Shown here one piece after another: positions 18,634-27,155 of a DNA stretch of 51,749 nt. Position 1 is the stretch's first letter; each line of letters starts with the position of its first letter. A program made the position numbers and the translations under genes. Source of the DNA: JBCCFK01 sp965262315. Lineage in GTDB: Bacteria > Actinomycetota > Acidimicrobiia > Acidimicrobiales > UBA8592. The notes under the pieces were generated by a model that did not search any database, was not told the DNA's origin, and saw only the letters and a list, made by a program, of their open reading frames with translations. The DNA lies in NCBI GenBank assembly GCA_965262315.1, contig CBDHFJ010000071.1, positions 1 through 51,749 on the forward strand. Reading direction: 5' to 3'.

Positions 18634-21126
18634 TCACAACCTCGCCGAGGCCGGATAGGGAAAGAACTCCGGCAGCGCCGTCTCGCGATGGCGGTGCTGG
18701 AACGCGCGCCAAGCCTCCGCGGTGCACAGGTCGCCGTGGTGCTCGAAGAACGCGTCGCTGACCGCGTCGGGGAAGCGGAAGAACGTGCGGAACTCTTCGG
18801 GGAAGACGTCGTCCACCCCGATCGAGAACCACGGTTGGTCCGACATCTCGTCGTCGTAGCTGCGCGCCTGGGGGATCTCTCGGAAGTTCATGTCCTCCAA
18901 CAGCGCCAGCTCGTCGTAGTCGTAGAACACCACGCTGCCGTGTCGGGTCACACCGAAGTTTTTGGTGAACAGGTCACCCGGGAAGATGTTCGCCGCGCAG
19001 AGGTCCTTGATCGCGCGGCCGTAGTCGATCACCGCGGCGCGGGCCTGGTCCGTCGGCATCTCACGCAGATAGAGATCGAGTGGATACATCCGACGCTCGG
19101 TGTAGACGTGATCGATGATCACCTGGTCGCCCACCACGTGCACGGTGTCACCGCTCTCGGTCAACAGCTCGTCGAGCAACTCGTCGCTGAAACGATCGAG
19201 GGCGAACGCCATGTTCTCGAACACCTGGGCATCGACCATGCGTCCCACCCGGTCGTGCTGGAAGACCAGCTTGTACTTGTCCATGATCTGTTGCCGTGTC
19301 GTGCGTTTCGAGGGCGGGAACGTGTCCTTGATCACCTTGAAGACCACACCGAACGACGGCAACGTGAAGACGTTCATGACCATGCCCTTCACTCCTCGGG
19401 CGGCCTCGAAGCGGTCCGAGGAGTTGGCCAGATGACGGTAGATGGCCCGGAACAGGCTGGTCTTGCCGTGGCCGCTGTGGCCGATCGACGTGTAGAGCTC
19501 CGCGACGGGCTTGAGCGGCAGGATGTTCTTCACGAACGCCACCAGCGCAGCGGGTTCCTCGGTGTCCACGTGGAAGTACGAGCGGGTGAAGCCGAAGATC
19601 CGGCTGACCAGGTTCTCGTCCAGGAGCACCGCGTCGACACGGATGCCCTCGAGCGTGGACACCAGCGCCACCACCGCCGGTGACACCCGGTTGAGGTGAC
19701 GGATCCGGCCCACGAGGTAGGCGCCGCGGTTGCGGTAGAAGACCGGGGCGAGCATGTCGACCTCGACCGGCATCGTGGCCTCCCAGCTCTGCGCCAGGTG
19801 CTGCTCGACCGCCTTCGCGATCCTGGCGGCATCGGTCGTGCGGTCGACCCAGCGACCGCCGAGGTCGTAGCTGGACAGGATGGACTCGACCAGCTCCGCG
19901 GTGGTCCCCCGCCGCCGGAACGTCATCACCTCGCCCTGGCCCGGGTCGACCACCGGCAGCGCGATCCCGCCGAACCATCGGAACTCGAGGTCGTCGTCCA
20001 CGCCGACCATGGTGAAGACGCGGCGCGCGACCGAGTTGAAGAACGTCTCGGCCAGTTCGGAGTCGGCTCGCCAGGCGATCGCCTGGCCGTAGTTGTGGCG
20101 GGCCTGCACCCAGATGCCACGTCGCTCGTCCTGGGGGTGCAGCGTCACCAGCGGCTTGACGAACTTCACACACGCCTCGACGCACTCCCGGTGCAACAAG
20201 AGGCGTTCGGCTGCGTCGCGTTGGTGGAGGTCGAACTCCTGACGCCCGAACCGTCGCGCGGCGCGGCGGGTGATCGACTTGAACTCGTTGTGCCACTCGA
20301 CGAACCCCTGCTCGATCCGGACGGCGATCTCCGCCGCGAGCTCGGCGTCGTTGGGGCGAGCAGACCGAGCCCAGGACGCGGCGTCGGGAGCTCCCTCCGG
20401 TCGGACGCCCTCGGTCCGGCCGCGCGCTCGGCGCCGCAACCAGCTCGGCGACATGCCCGACGGGAGCTGGATCCCGTGCCAGCGGAGGAGCTCGGCATCG
20501 GTCAGGATCTCGGCGGGGCGCCCCTGTGCGGCGACATGGCCGTCGTCGAGCACCATGACGCGGCGGCACGCCTCGACCGCGAGCGACAGGTCGGCGCTGA
20601 GGATCAGCACCGCACCGGGGAATCGGTCCAGCGCCCTCAGCAGGGCCTGGGTGGACCGCGTGTCGAGGGTGGCCGTCGGAGCGTCCAGCACGAGCAAGGG
20701 CGGCCTGCGCGCCAGCTCGATGGCCACGGCCAGGCGGTAGCGCTCGCCGCCGCTGATGTCGCTCAGGCGCCGATCCACGATTGCCGGCGACAGTGAGACC
20801 GACCGCACCACTTCGTCCACCCGGTCGCTGGAGAGCTCATGGGTGACCGCATCGCGCACCGTACGGCCCGGCGCGCCGAGTCGTAGATCCAGCGCGGTGC
20901 CCACATCGTCCGGGCGGCGACACGAACCACTGATGGTGCCGCCGGTCGGGGTCAGGGAACCGGCGATGACCTTGGCGAGCGTCGACTTGCCCGAGCCGTT
21001 CGATCCGACGATGGCGAGCCGGTCGCCGGGGTCGATCCGCAGGCTCACGCCCCGCAGCGAGAAGGAGTCGTCCCATCGGAAGGAGACGTCGTCGAGCACC
21101 AGGAGGGGTTCGGCCACAACGGCCAT
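18634..21126 (-). CDS. aceK: ABC-type nucleotide-binding domain fused to isocitrate dehydrogenase kinase/phosphatase (AceK)
   Basis: 830 residues from ATG 21126 (GTG 21165 would add 13). Residues about 5-230 form an ABC ATPase domain of CbiO/EcfA type: Walker A G41-S-N-G-S-G-K-S-T49, signature S125-G-G-E128, and Walker B L-V-L-D148. The catalytic Glu after Walker B is Ala149, the switch His is Ala178, and the Q-loop Gln position is Asp80, so ATP turnover is probably lost while binding may remain. Residues about 255-830 are a full-length AceK (about 576 residues). They include the ATP loop G-V-K-G-M-V-M, Lys597 in V-V-F-K, Asp625 in H-D-R-V-G-R-M (the family active-site Asp) and F-Y-D-Y-D-E. 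AceK phosphorylates and dephosphorylates isocitrate dehydrogenase to control the glyoxylate branch. No aceA, aceB or icd is in the window. The frame is continuous across the joint. Confidence 0.92.
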   Translation of the reverse strand: MAVVAEPLLVLDDVSFRWDDSFSLRGVSLRIDPGDRLAIVGSNGSGKSTLAKVIAGSLTPTGGTISGSCRRPDDVGTALDLRLGAPGRTVRDAVTHELSSDRVDEVVRSVSLSPAIVDRRLSDISGGERYRLAVAIELARRPPLLVLDAPTATLDTRSTQALLRALDRFPGAVLILSADLSLAVEACRRVMVLDDGHVAAQGRPAEILTDAELLRWHGIQLPSGMSPSWLRRRARGRTEGVRPEGAPDAASWARSARPNDAELAAEIAVRIEQGFVEWHNEFKSITRRAARRFGRQEFDLHQRDAAERLLLHRECVEACVKFVKPLVTLHPQDERRGIWVQARHNYGQAIAWRADSELAETFFNSVARRVFTMVGVDDDLEFRWFGGIALPVVDPGQGEVMTFRRRGTTAELVESILSSYDLGGRWVDRTTDAARIAKAVEQHLAQSWEATMPVEVDMLAPVFYRNRGAYLVGRIRHLNRVSPAVVALVSTLEGIRVDAVLLDENLVSRIFGFTRSYFHVDTEEPAALVAFVKNILPLKPVAELYTSIGHSGHGKTSLFRAIYRHLANSSDRFEAARGVKGMVMNVFTLPSFGVVFKVIKDTFPPSKRTTRQQIMDKYKLVFQHDRVGRMVDAQVFENMAFALDRFSDELLDELLTESGDTVHVVGDQVIIDHVYTERRMYPLDLYLREMPTDQARAAVIDYGRAIKDLCAANIFPGDLFTKNFGVTRHGSVVFYDYDELALLEDMNFREIPQARSYDDEMSDQPWFSIGVDDVFPEEFRTFFRFPDAVSDAFFEHHGDLCTAEAWRAFQHRHRETALPEFFPYPASARL

Positions 21127-21252
21127 CAAAGCACAGCCGGGCACGGTGCCCGACGTCGCTGCCACCGCGTCACCGCCGGGCTACCGCGAGGTAAGAAAGG
21201 CGTCGGACAGCTTGCGCGCCTCCAGACCCGTGGCCACACTACGTCCACCGCT

Positions 21253-21274
21253 GGGCTCGCCATGGGGCGAGCCC
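21253..21274 (+). repeat. perfect 9-bp hairpin just upstream of the peptide-importer operon
   Basis: GGGCTCGCC and GGCGAGCCC pair perfectly around the loop ATGG. The hairpin ends 16 nt before ATG 21291, immediately upstream of the G-rich ribosome-binding site. It could protect the mRNA or tune translation of the highly expressed binding protein. Confidence 0.4.
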
Positions 21275-21290
21275 GAACGAGGGGGTTCCG

Positions 21291-23120
21291 ATGGTTGGGA
21301 AGCACGCGCTGTTGCGCCTGATGGGAGTGTTGCTCGCGTTCTCGCTGGTTGCCGCGGCCTGCGGTGGCGACGACGACGATGCAGCCGACGACGGGGCGAC
21401 CGAAGCCACCGACGACGGCGGCACCTCGGCCGACGACGGAGCCTCGGGTGACGATGACGGTGCGGCAGCCGACGACGGAGCCTCGGGTGACGATGACGGT
21501 GCGGCGACCGATGACGGTGCGGCGGCCGACGACGCCGGTGACGGGGCCATCCAGACCGAGGAGGAGCAGAGCGACGAGGAGGCCGTCGAGGGCGGCACCC
21601 TCCGCTTCGGCCTCCCGGCCGACTCCGACGGCATCAACCCCGTGACCTCGTCCTTCTCGGTCAACGGCCTGTCGATGGCCAACGCGGTCTTCGACACCTA
21701 CGCGGCCTACGCCGAGGACGGCACCGCCGTGCCGTACCTGGCCGAGTCCTTCGAGCCCAGCGACGATCTCAGGTCGTGGACGATGAGACTGCGGCCGGGT
21801 CCGACCGGTCAGGGCGTCGAGTTCCACGACGGCACCTTCCTCAACGCCGAGGCCGTCCGGGTGAACTTCGAGACCGTGATCGCCGACCCGGTGGTGGGCA
21901 TCGCGGTGCAGCCGTTCTACCCATCGATCGAGGACGGTGCGTTCGAGGTCATCGACGACCTCACGGTCCGCTTCAACCTGCTCGACCCCCACGCCCACTT
22001 TCCGACGTACCTGACCGGCCAGCTCGGCATGGCGGCCTCGCCCGCGTGGATCGCGGCCGCGCTCGAGGATCCGACGCTCAACCAGGAGCCGGTCGGCACC
22101 GGCCCGTTCGTGTTCGACAGCCGTTCGCAGGACTCGGTCACCCGGTTCGTGCGCAACGAGAACTGGTGGAACGGCCGAGCCAACATCGACGCCATCGAGT
22201 TCGTCCCGGTCACCGACCCCGACGTCCGTGTGCAGCTCCTGCTCGAGGGCGAGCTGGACGTGCTGAGCACCACCAACACCCCGTCCATCGAGGTCCTGGC
22301 CGAGACCGACGGCGTCCAGAACCTGTTGGACGACACCGGTGAGGAGTCGTTCATCATGATCAACTCCGCCGCGCCGCCCTTCGACGACATCCGGGCCCGC
22401 CAGGCCCTGACGTTCGCGACACCTCGGCAGACCTACAACACCTTGTTCGGCCTGGGGATCAACCGCCTGGCCGATCAGCAGTACACACCGGAGAGCCCGT
22501 ACTACAACCCCGACGTCGTCCAGGAGGCCGACAAGCCGGAGGAAGCCGGTCCGCTGGTGGAGGCCCACTGCGCCGAGTTCCCGGACAACTGCACCGACGG
22601 CCGCATCGACATGGAGCTCCAGTACTCGGGTCCGTCGGTGGTGCAGACCCGCATCGCCGAACTGTTCGACGAGGCCTGGTCGCCGTTCTTCAACGTGGAG
22701 TTCCAGGAGATCCCCGAGGACCAGCACATCAACGAGGCCGTGTTCGGCACCTACAACGTGGTCACCTGGCGCCAGTTCGGCGCCGTCGACCCGGCCGGCG
22801 ACAACGTGTGGCTCCTGTGCCGCACCGTCGGCCCGCTGTCGCTGAACTTCGCCCGAGTGTGCGACCCCGAGCGTGACGAGATCCTGCTGGAGGCCCAGGC
22901 CACCACCGATCAGGAGCGGCGGGTCGAGCTGTACCAGCAGCTCCAGGAGAAGCTGAACCAGGACTACGTCTACATCTATCTGCAGCACTCGCTGTGGGAC
23001 ATCGCCCGCAACGCCAACGTGAACAACCTGTGCGGGCGGGTCAGCCCCGATGGCGTGCCGCTGCGGTGCTCCATCAACGGGCGCACGTTCTACGACAACG
23101 TGTTCCTGAGCGACTCCTGA
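21291..23120 (+). CDS. ABC transporter substrate-binding lipoprotein, family 5 (peptide/nickel type)
   Basis: 609 residues from ATG 21291. The lipobox is V-A-A-A-C23, followed by G-G-D-D-D-D and an extremely acidic Asp/Gly/Ala linker to about residue 100. The SBP_bac_5 fold follows, starting G-G-T-L-R-F-G-L-P and including F-H-D-G-T-F-L-N-A-E-A-V and G-T-G-P-F-V-F. Family-5 proteins capture oligopeptides, dipeptides, nickel-chelates or similar ligands outside the membrane. It heads an operon with two permeases and two ATPases. Several Cys residues near the C-terminus (L-L-C-R, R-V-C-D, L-C-G-R, R-C-S) could form disulfides outside the cell. The ligand cannot be predicted. Confidence 0.92.
   Translation: MVGKHALLRLMGVLLAFSLVAAACGGDDDDAADDGATEATDDGGTSADDGASGDDDGAAADDGASGDDDGAATDDGAAADDAGDGAIQTEEEQSDEEAVEGGTLRFGLPADSDGINPVTSSFSVNGLSMANAVFDTYAAYAEDGTAVPYLAESFEPSDDLRSWTMRLRPGPTGQGVEFHDGTFLNAEAVRVNFETVIADPVVGIAVQPFYPSIEDGAFEVIDDLTVRFNLLDPHAHFPTYLTGQLGMAASPAWIAAALEDPTLNQEPVGTGPFVFDSRSQDSVTRFVRNENWWNGRANIDAIEFVPVTDPDVRVQLLLEGELDVLSTTNTPSIEVLAETDGVQNLLDDTGEESFIMINSAAPPFDDIRARQALTFATPRQTYNTLFGLGINRLADQQYTPESPYYNPDVVQEADKPEEAGPLVEAHCAEFPDNCTDGRIDMELQYSGPSVVQTRIAELFDEAWSPFFNVEFQEIPEDQHINEAVFGTYNVVTWRQFGAVDPAGDNVWLLCRTVGPLSLNFARVCDPERDEILLEAQATTDQERRVELYQQLQEKLNQDYVYIYLQHSLWDIARNANVNNLCGRVSPDGVPLRCSINGRTFYDNVFLSDS
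21429..21505 (+). repeat. 39-bp tandem repeat in the acidic linker of the binding protein
   Basis: A 39-bp unit (13 codons) encoding A-D-D-G-A-S-G-D-D-D-G-A-A occurs twice in register, at 21429 and 21468, with 38 identical bases. It lengthens the Asp-rich linker between lipid anchor and binding domain and is a likely length-variable site. Confidence 0.8.
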
Positions 23121-23154
23121 CCAGCCGGCGACCGAGCAACGGGGGACGCCACAG

Positions 23155-24126
23155 GTGAACTACTGGGTCCAGCGACTGGTGATGATGGTGCTGCTGCTCG
23201 TGGCAGTGTCGATGCTCACCTTCGCGGCCATGAGCTTCCTGGGCGATCCCCTGTTCAACATCCTGGGCCCTGCGGCCAACGACACCACCGACCCCGAGCG
23301 CATCGCGCTGCAGGAGGAGGCGAAGGAGCAGTACCACCTCGACAAGCCACTCCCCGAGCGGTATGTCCGGTGGGCCGCCGACTTCGTGACGGGCGACTTC
23401 GGCGTGCAGTTCAGCACCGACGGTCAGCCGCCGGTGACCGACCTGGTGAAAGAGCGGCTGCCCCGCACCGTGCAGCTGATGGTGCTGGCGCAGATCCTCG
23501 CGCTCGCCATCGCGATTCCCTGGGGGGTGATCGCCGCCTCGAGGGCGAACAGCCGCACCGACAAGGCATCGACCTTCACGGCGTTCGGGCTGATATCGCT
23601 GCCGAACTTCGCCCTGGCCGTGATCCTGTTCTACGTCTTCGCGGTCCGTCTGGACTGGTTTCCCGACACCTATGACGCCACCGACCCGTTCTGGGGGTTC
23701 AGTCACGATCATCGTCTCGTCCAGCTGATCCTCCCGGCGTTCACCCTGGCCCTGCCGTCCGCCGCCGGCTACCAGCGGCTCCTGCGCACCGACCTCATCA
23801 CCACCCTCCAGGAGGACTTCATCCTCATGGCGAGAGCCAAAGGCATGCCGCGACGCCGGGTGCTCTATGGCCACGCGTTGCGTCCGTCGCTGTTCTCGGT
23901 GGTCACCGTGTTCGGCATCAACGCCGGTGCGCTGATCGGCGGCGCGCTCGTGGTCGAGACCTACTTCCGCATCCCGGGTGTGGGCCTCGCCATCGTGGAA
24001 GCCGTCCTGCGCGAGGACTTCCCGGTGGTGCTGGCGCTGGTGATGATCATCACCATCGCCTTCGTCGTCCTCAACTTCCTGGTCGACATCTTCTACACGT
24101 TCCTGGACCCGAGGGTGCGTCGATGA
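23155..24126 (+). CDS. ABC transporter permease, DppB/OppB type
   Basis: 323 residues from GTG 23155, with GGGGGA upstream. Six membrane helices. The N-terminal helix and long periplasmic loop (about 30-100) are typical of the B subunit. The cytoplasmic EAA loop is E-D-F-I-L-M-A-R-A-K-G-M-P-R-R-R-V-L, which docks onto the ATPase subunits. It forms the translocation path together with the C-type permease that overlaps its stop (24123-24126). Confidence 0.94.
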   Translation: MNYWVQRLVMMVLLLVAVSMLTFAAMSFLGDPLFNILGPAANDTTDPERIALQEEAKEQYHLDKPLPERYVRWAADFVTGDFGVQFSTDGQPPVTDLVKERLPRTVQLMVLAQILALAIAIPWGVIAASRANSRTDKASTFTAFGLISLPNFALAVILFYVFAVRLDWFPDTYDATDPFWGFSHDHRLVQLILPAFTLALPSAAGYQRLLRTDLITTLQEDFILMARAKGMPRRRVLYGHALRPSLFSVVTVFGINAGALIGGALVVETYFRIPGVGLAIVEAVLREDFPVVLALVMIITIAFVVLNFLVDIFYTFLDPRVRR

Positions 24127-25061
24127 CCATCGATCCGGACGCCGTGGAGATCGCCGACGAGGGCGAGGTCGAACCCGAGCACGTCGAGCGCAAGACGCTC
24201 GGCTTCGGCTTCTGGGTCTCGATCGGGTGGCTGGTGTTGCTCGTCCTGGTGGCATTCCTCGCCCCTGTGCTGCCGTTCAAGGACCCGGACACGAACTTCA
24301 TCCAGTTCGAGACCGCGGAGAACGCGATCACCGGTCGGCTGACCGAGCAACCCGTCCAGCCGCCGTACTCCCCGTCCCGCGAGCACCTGCTCGGCACCGA
24401 CCGCGACGCCCGCGACGTGCTCAGCCGAACCATCGACGGCGCCCGGGTGTCCCTGGTGGTGGGGTTCTCGGCGGTGGCGTTCGGCTTCATCGTCGGTGGC
24501 AGCCTGGGGATGATCGCCGGCTTCGTCCGCGGCTGGTTCGATCGGGTGGTCAGCTTCGTCTTCCTGGTGTTGTTGTCGTTCCCCGGTCTGGTGCTCGCGA
24601 TCTTGATCACGTCGCTGGTCGACCGGTCCCTGTTCACCATCTCGCTGACGCTGGGCATCCTGTCGATCCCTGCGGTCGGTCGACTGGCGCGGGCCCAGAC
24701 GCTGGTGTTCGCCGAGCGCGAGTTCGTCATGGCGGCGACCACCATCGGTGCCAAACGGTCCCGGATCCTGTTGCGCGAGCTCCTCCCCAACGTGGCGATC
24801 CCCATGGGCGCCCTGGCGTTGCTCGGCATGGCGGTGGCCATCGTGGCCGAGGGTGGCCTGGCGTTCCTGGGGCTGTCGGTCGAGAAGGGCAACACCTGGG
24901 GGAAGCTGATCCGGACCTACACGTCCACGATCGCCGACCTGGAGGACGCCCCGTGGATGGCGTTCACCCCCATCGTGTTCCTCTTCCTGACGGTCGTCGC
25001 CCTCAACTACGCCGGTGACAAGCTCCGCGACTACTTCGACGTCCGGGAGCTGTCGCTGTGA
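24123..25061 (+). CDS. ABC transporter permease, DppC/OppC type
   Basis: 312 residues from ATG 24123, overlapping the stop of the B-type permease by 4 bp. An acidic cytoplasmic N-terminus precedes the first helix (about 36-57). The E-H-L-L-G-T-D-R-D-A-R-D-V-L-S-R segment is the diagnostic OppC_N motif. The EAA loop is E-F-V-M-A-A-T-T-I-G-A-K-R-S-R-I-L. It pairs with the upstream permease. Its stop overlaps the GTG of the first ATPase (25058-25061). Confidence 0.94.
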   Translation: MTIDPDAVEIADEGEVEPEHVERKTLGFGFWVSIGWLVLLVLVAFLAPVLPFKDPDTNFIQFETAENAITGRLTEQPVQPPYSPSREHLLGTDRDARDVLSRTIDGARVSLVVGFSAVAFGFIVGGSLGMIAGFVRGWFDRVVSFVFLVLLSFPGLVLAILITSLVDRSLFTISLTLGILSIPAVGRLARAQTLVFAEREFVMAATTIGAKRSRILLRELLPNVAIPMGALALLGMAVAIVAEGGLAFLGLSVEKGNTWGKLIRTYTSTIADLEDAPWMAFTPIVFLFLTVVALNYAGDKLRDYFDVRELSL

Positions 25062-26131
25062 CCATCGACCCGACCCCGGGCCCGGCCCGCGACGTGCTGC
25101 TCGAGGTCACCGACTACGAGGTGGGCTTCCGCACCGAACGGGGCCTGGCCCGCGCGGTCGACGGCGTGTCGTTCACGCTGCGCCGCGGCCGGACCCTGGG
25201 CATCGTGGGCGAATCGGGCTCGGGCAAGTCGGTACTCAACCGCGGGATCATGGGACTGGTCGCGAGCTCCCGGCAGGTCGAGGCCGGCTCGGTCATCTTC
25301 GACGGGCGCCAGATCGTCAACCAGGACCGCCAGGACCTGTGGGGCAAGCACATCGGCATGATCTTCCAGGATCCGATGACGTCGCTGAACCCCGTGATGC
25401 GCGTCGGTAAGCAGGTGACCGAACCCCTTCGCCAACACCTCGGCATGTCCAAGGCCGAGGCCACCGCACGCGCCGTCGAGCTGTTCACCGACGTGGGCAT
25501 CCCCTCCCCCGCCGAACGCCTCCGCCAATACCCCCACGAGCTGTCGGGCGGCATGCGCCAGCGGGTCATGATCGCCATCGCCCTCGCCGCCGAGCCGGAC
25601 TTCCTGGTGGCCGACGAGCCCACCACCGCGCTCGACGTCACCGTGCAGAAGTACATTCTCGACCTGCTCACCGAGCTCCGCGCAGAACGGGGCATGGCGA
25701 TGACCCTCATCACCCACGATCTGGGCGTGGCCCGTGGCCGCACCGACGAGATCCTGGTGATGTACGGCGGCCGGGTGATGGAGCACGCACCCACCGAGAC
25801 GCTCTTCAACGAGATGCGCCACCCGTACACCGAGGCCCTGCTCGCGTCGATCCCCCGGCTCGACGACCCCAAGCACACCCGCCTGACCCCGATCCCCGGC
25901 GCACCGCCCGACATCGTGGACCCGCCGCCCGGGTGCCGCTTCGCCCCCCGCTGTCGGTACGCGCAGGAGCAGTGCACCATCGAGACGCCCGAGCTCGAAC
26001 ACGGCGGCGACCATCGGTACGCCTGCTTCTTCCCGGTCGGCACCGACAAGGGCGCCGGTGCGCTGGCCGCCAACGAGGCCCGAGGCCACACCGCCACCGG
26101 CCTCCAGATCCGTCGCAAGGAGAACGCCTGA
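25058..26131 (+). CDS. peptide-type ABC transporter ATPase, DppD/OppD type
   Basis: 357 residues from GTG 25058. Walker A is G-E-S-G-S-G-K-S, the Q-loop F-Q-D-P-M-T-S-L-N-P, the signature L-S-G-G-M-R-Q-R, Walker B L-V-A-D-E-P-T-T-A-L-D and the H-loop I-T-H-D-L. The C-terminal oligopeptide domain has the Cys cluster (C-R-F-A-P-R-C, then E-Q-C and Y-A-C) that binds an iron-sulfur cluster in studied relatives. It hydrolyses ATP together with the F-type ATPase gene that follows. Its stop and the next ATG share one base (TGATG at 26129-26133). Confidence 0.95.
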   Translation: MTIDPTPGPARDVLLEVTDYEVGFRTERGLARAVDGVSFTLRRGRTLGIVGESGSGKSVLNRGIMGLVASSRQVEAGSVIFDGRQIVNQDRQDLWGKHIGMIFQDPMTSLNPVMRVGKQVTEPLRQHLGMSKAEATARAVELFTDVGIPSPAERLRQYPHELSGGMRQRVMIAIALAAEPDFLVADEPTTALDVTVQKYILDLLTELRAERGMAMTLITHDLGVARGRTDEILVMYGGRVMEHAPTETLFNEMRHPYTEALLASIPRLDDPKHTRLTPIPGAPPDIVDPPPGCRFAPRCRYAQEQCTIETPELEHGGDHRYACFFPVGTDKGAGALAANEARGHTATGLQIRRKENA

Positions 26132-27147
26132 TGGCCGGCTCCGGCACCGCACACCTGCGAACGGACGACCCCGACATCGTGTTGCGCGTCGAGCACATGG
26201 TCGTGGAGTTCCCCGTGGCCAAGGGGCAGGTCGTCCACGCCGTCTCCGACGTCAGCTTCGACGTACGCGAGGGCGAGACGCTCGGCCTCGTCGGCGAATC
26301 GGGGTGTGGCAAGTCCACCACCGCCAAGGCCATCGTGCAGCTCGTCCCGCCCACGTCCGGCGCGATCGACTACCAGGGCACCGACCTGGCCCAGCTCAAG
26401 GGTGAGGATCTGCGGCGCATGCGGCCCGAGATCCAGATGATCTTCCAGGACCCGATCTCGTCGTTGAACCCGCGTCGCAAGGTGTTCGACATCGTGTCCG
26501 AGGGTGTGGCGGTCTGGGGCGGGACCGACGCCGGCGGCGGCTTCAGCCTCGACCGGGTCACCGAGATCATCGAGGCCGTGGGCCTCGACCCCGAGGTCGC
26601 CAAGGAACGGCGCCCCCACGAGTACTCGGGCGGCCAGTGCCAACGCATCTCGGTGGCCCGGGCGCTGGTGCTCGACCCCAAGATCGTGATCTGTGACGAG
26701 CCGGTCTCGGCGCTCGACGTGTCGGTCCAGGCGCAGATCCTCAACATGCTCGAGGACATGAAGGCCCGCTACGGCCTCACCCTGGTGTTCATCAGCCACG
26801 ACCTGTCGGTGGTGAAGAACATCTCGGACCGGGTGGCGGTGATGTACCTGGGCAAGCTGTGCGAGATCGGCGACGGCGACGTCCTCTACGACACGCCTGC
26901 ACACCCGTACACCCGGCTCCTGCTGGCTGCGGTCCCCGACCCGAGCAACAAGCACGCCGACGCCAACGAGACGCTCAAGGGCGAGCTCCCGTCACCGATC
27001 GATCCGCCCAGCGGCTGCCGGTTCCGGACCCGCTGCCCACGCGCGCAGGAGGTGTGCGCGCAGCTCGAACCCGAGATGAAGCGGGCCGGCGACGACAGTG
27101 ACCACTGGGTCGCCTGCCACTTCCCCATCCTCCCCGAGCAGCTGTAG
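26131..27147 (+). CDS. peptide-type ABC transporter ATPase, DppF/OppF type
   Basis: 338 residues from ATG 26131, with AAGGAG at 26117-26122. Walker A is G-E-S-G-C-G-K-S-T, the Q-loop F-Q-D-P-I-S-S-L-N-P, the signature Y-S-G-G-Q-C-Q-R, Walker B V-I-C-D-E-P-V-S-A-L-D and the H-loop I-S-H-D-L. The signature has Cys in place of the usual Gln-Arg neighbour, a small departure. The C-terminal Cys cluster (C-R-F-R-T-R-C, V-C, A-C-H) matches the D subunit. It is the last gene of the importer operon and is convergent with the LLM oxidoreductase, with 8 bp between stops. Confidence 0.95.
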   Translation: MAGSGTAHLRTDDPDIVLRVEHMVVEFPVAKGQVVHAVSDVSFDVREGETLGLVGESGCGKSTTAKAIVQLVPPTSGAIDYQGTDLAQLKGEDLRRMRPEIQMIFQDPISSLNPRRKVFDIVSEGVAVWGGTDAGGGFSLDRVTEIIEAVGLDPEVAKERRPHEYSGGQCQRISVARALVLDPKIVICDEPVSALDVSVQAQILNMLEDMKARYGLTLVFISHDLSVVKNISDRVAVMYLGKLCEIGDGDVLYDTPAHPYTRLLLAAVPDPSNKHADANETLKGELPSPIDPPSGCRFRTRCPRAQEVCAQLEPEMKRAGDDSDHWVACHFPILPEQL

Positions 27148-27155
27148 GGCTCGGC

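Noticed and set aside
18634..21126. ABC-AceK fusion as a frameshift or assembly artefact
   Set aside because: The frame is open and protein-like on both sides of the joint and through the linker (about residues 230-255), with no switch of frame. The Glu and His losses are single-codon states rather than a shifted stretch.
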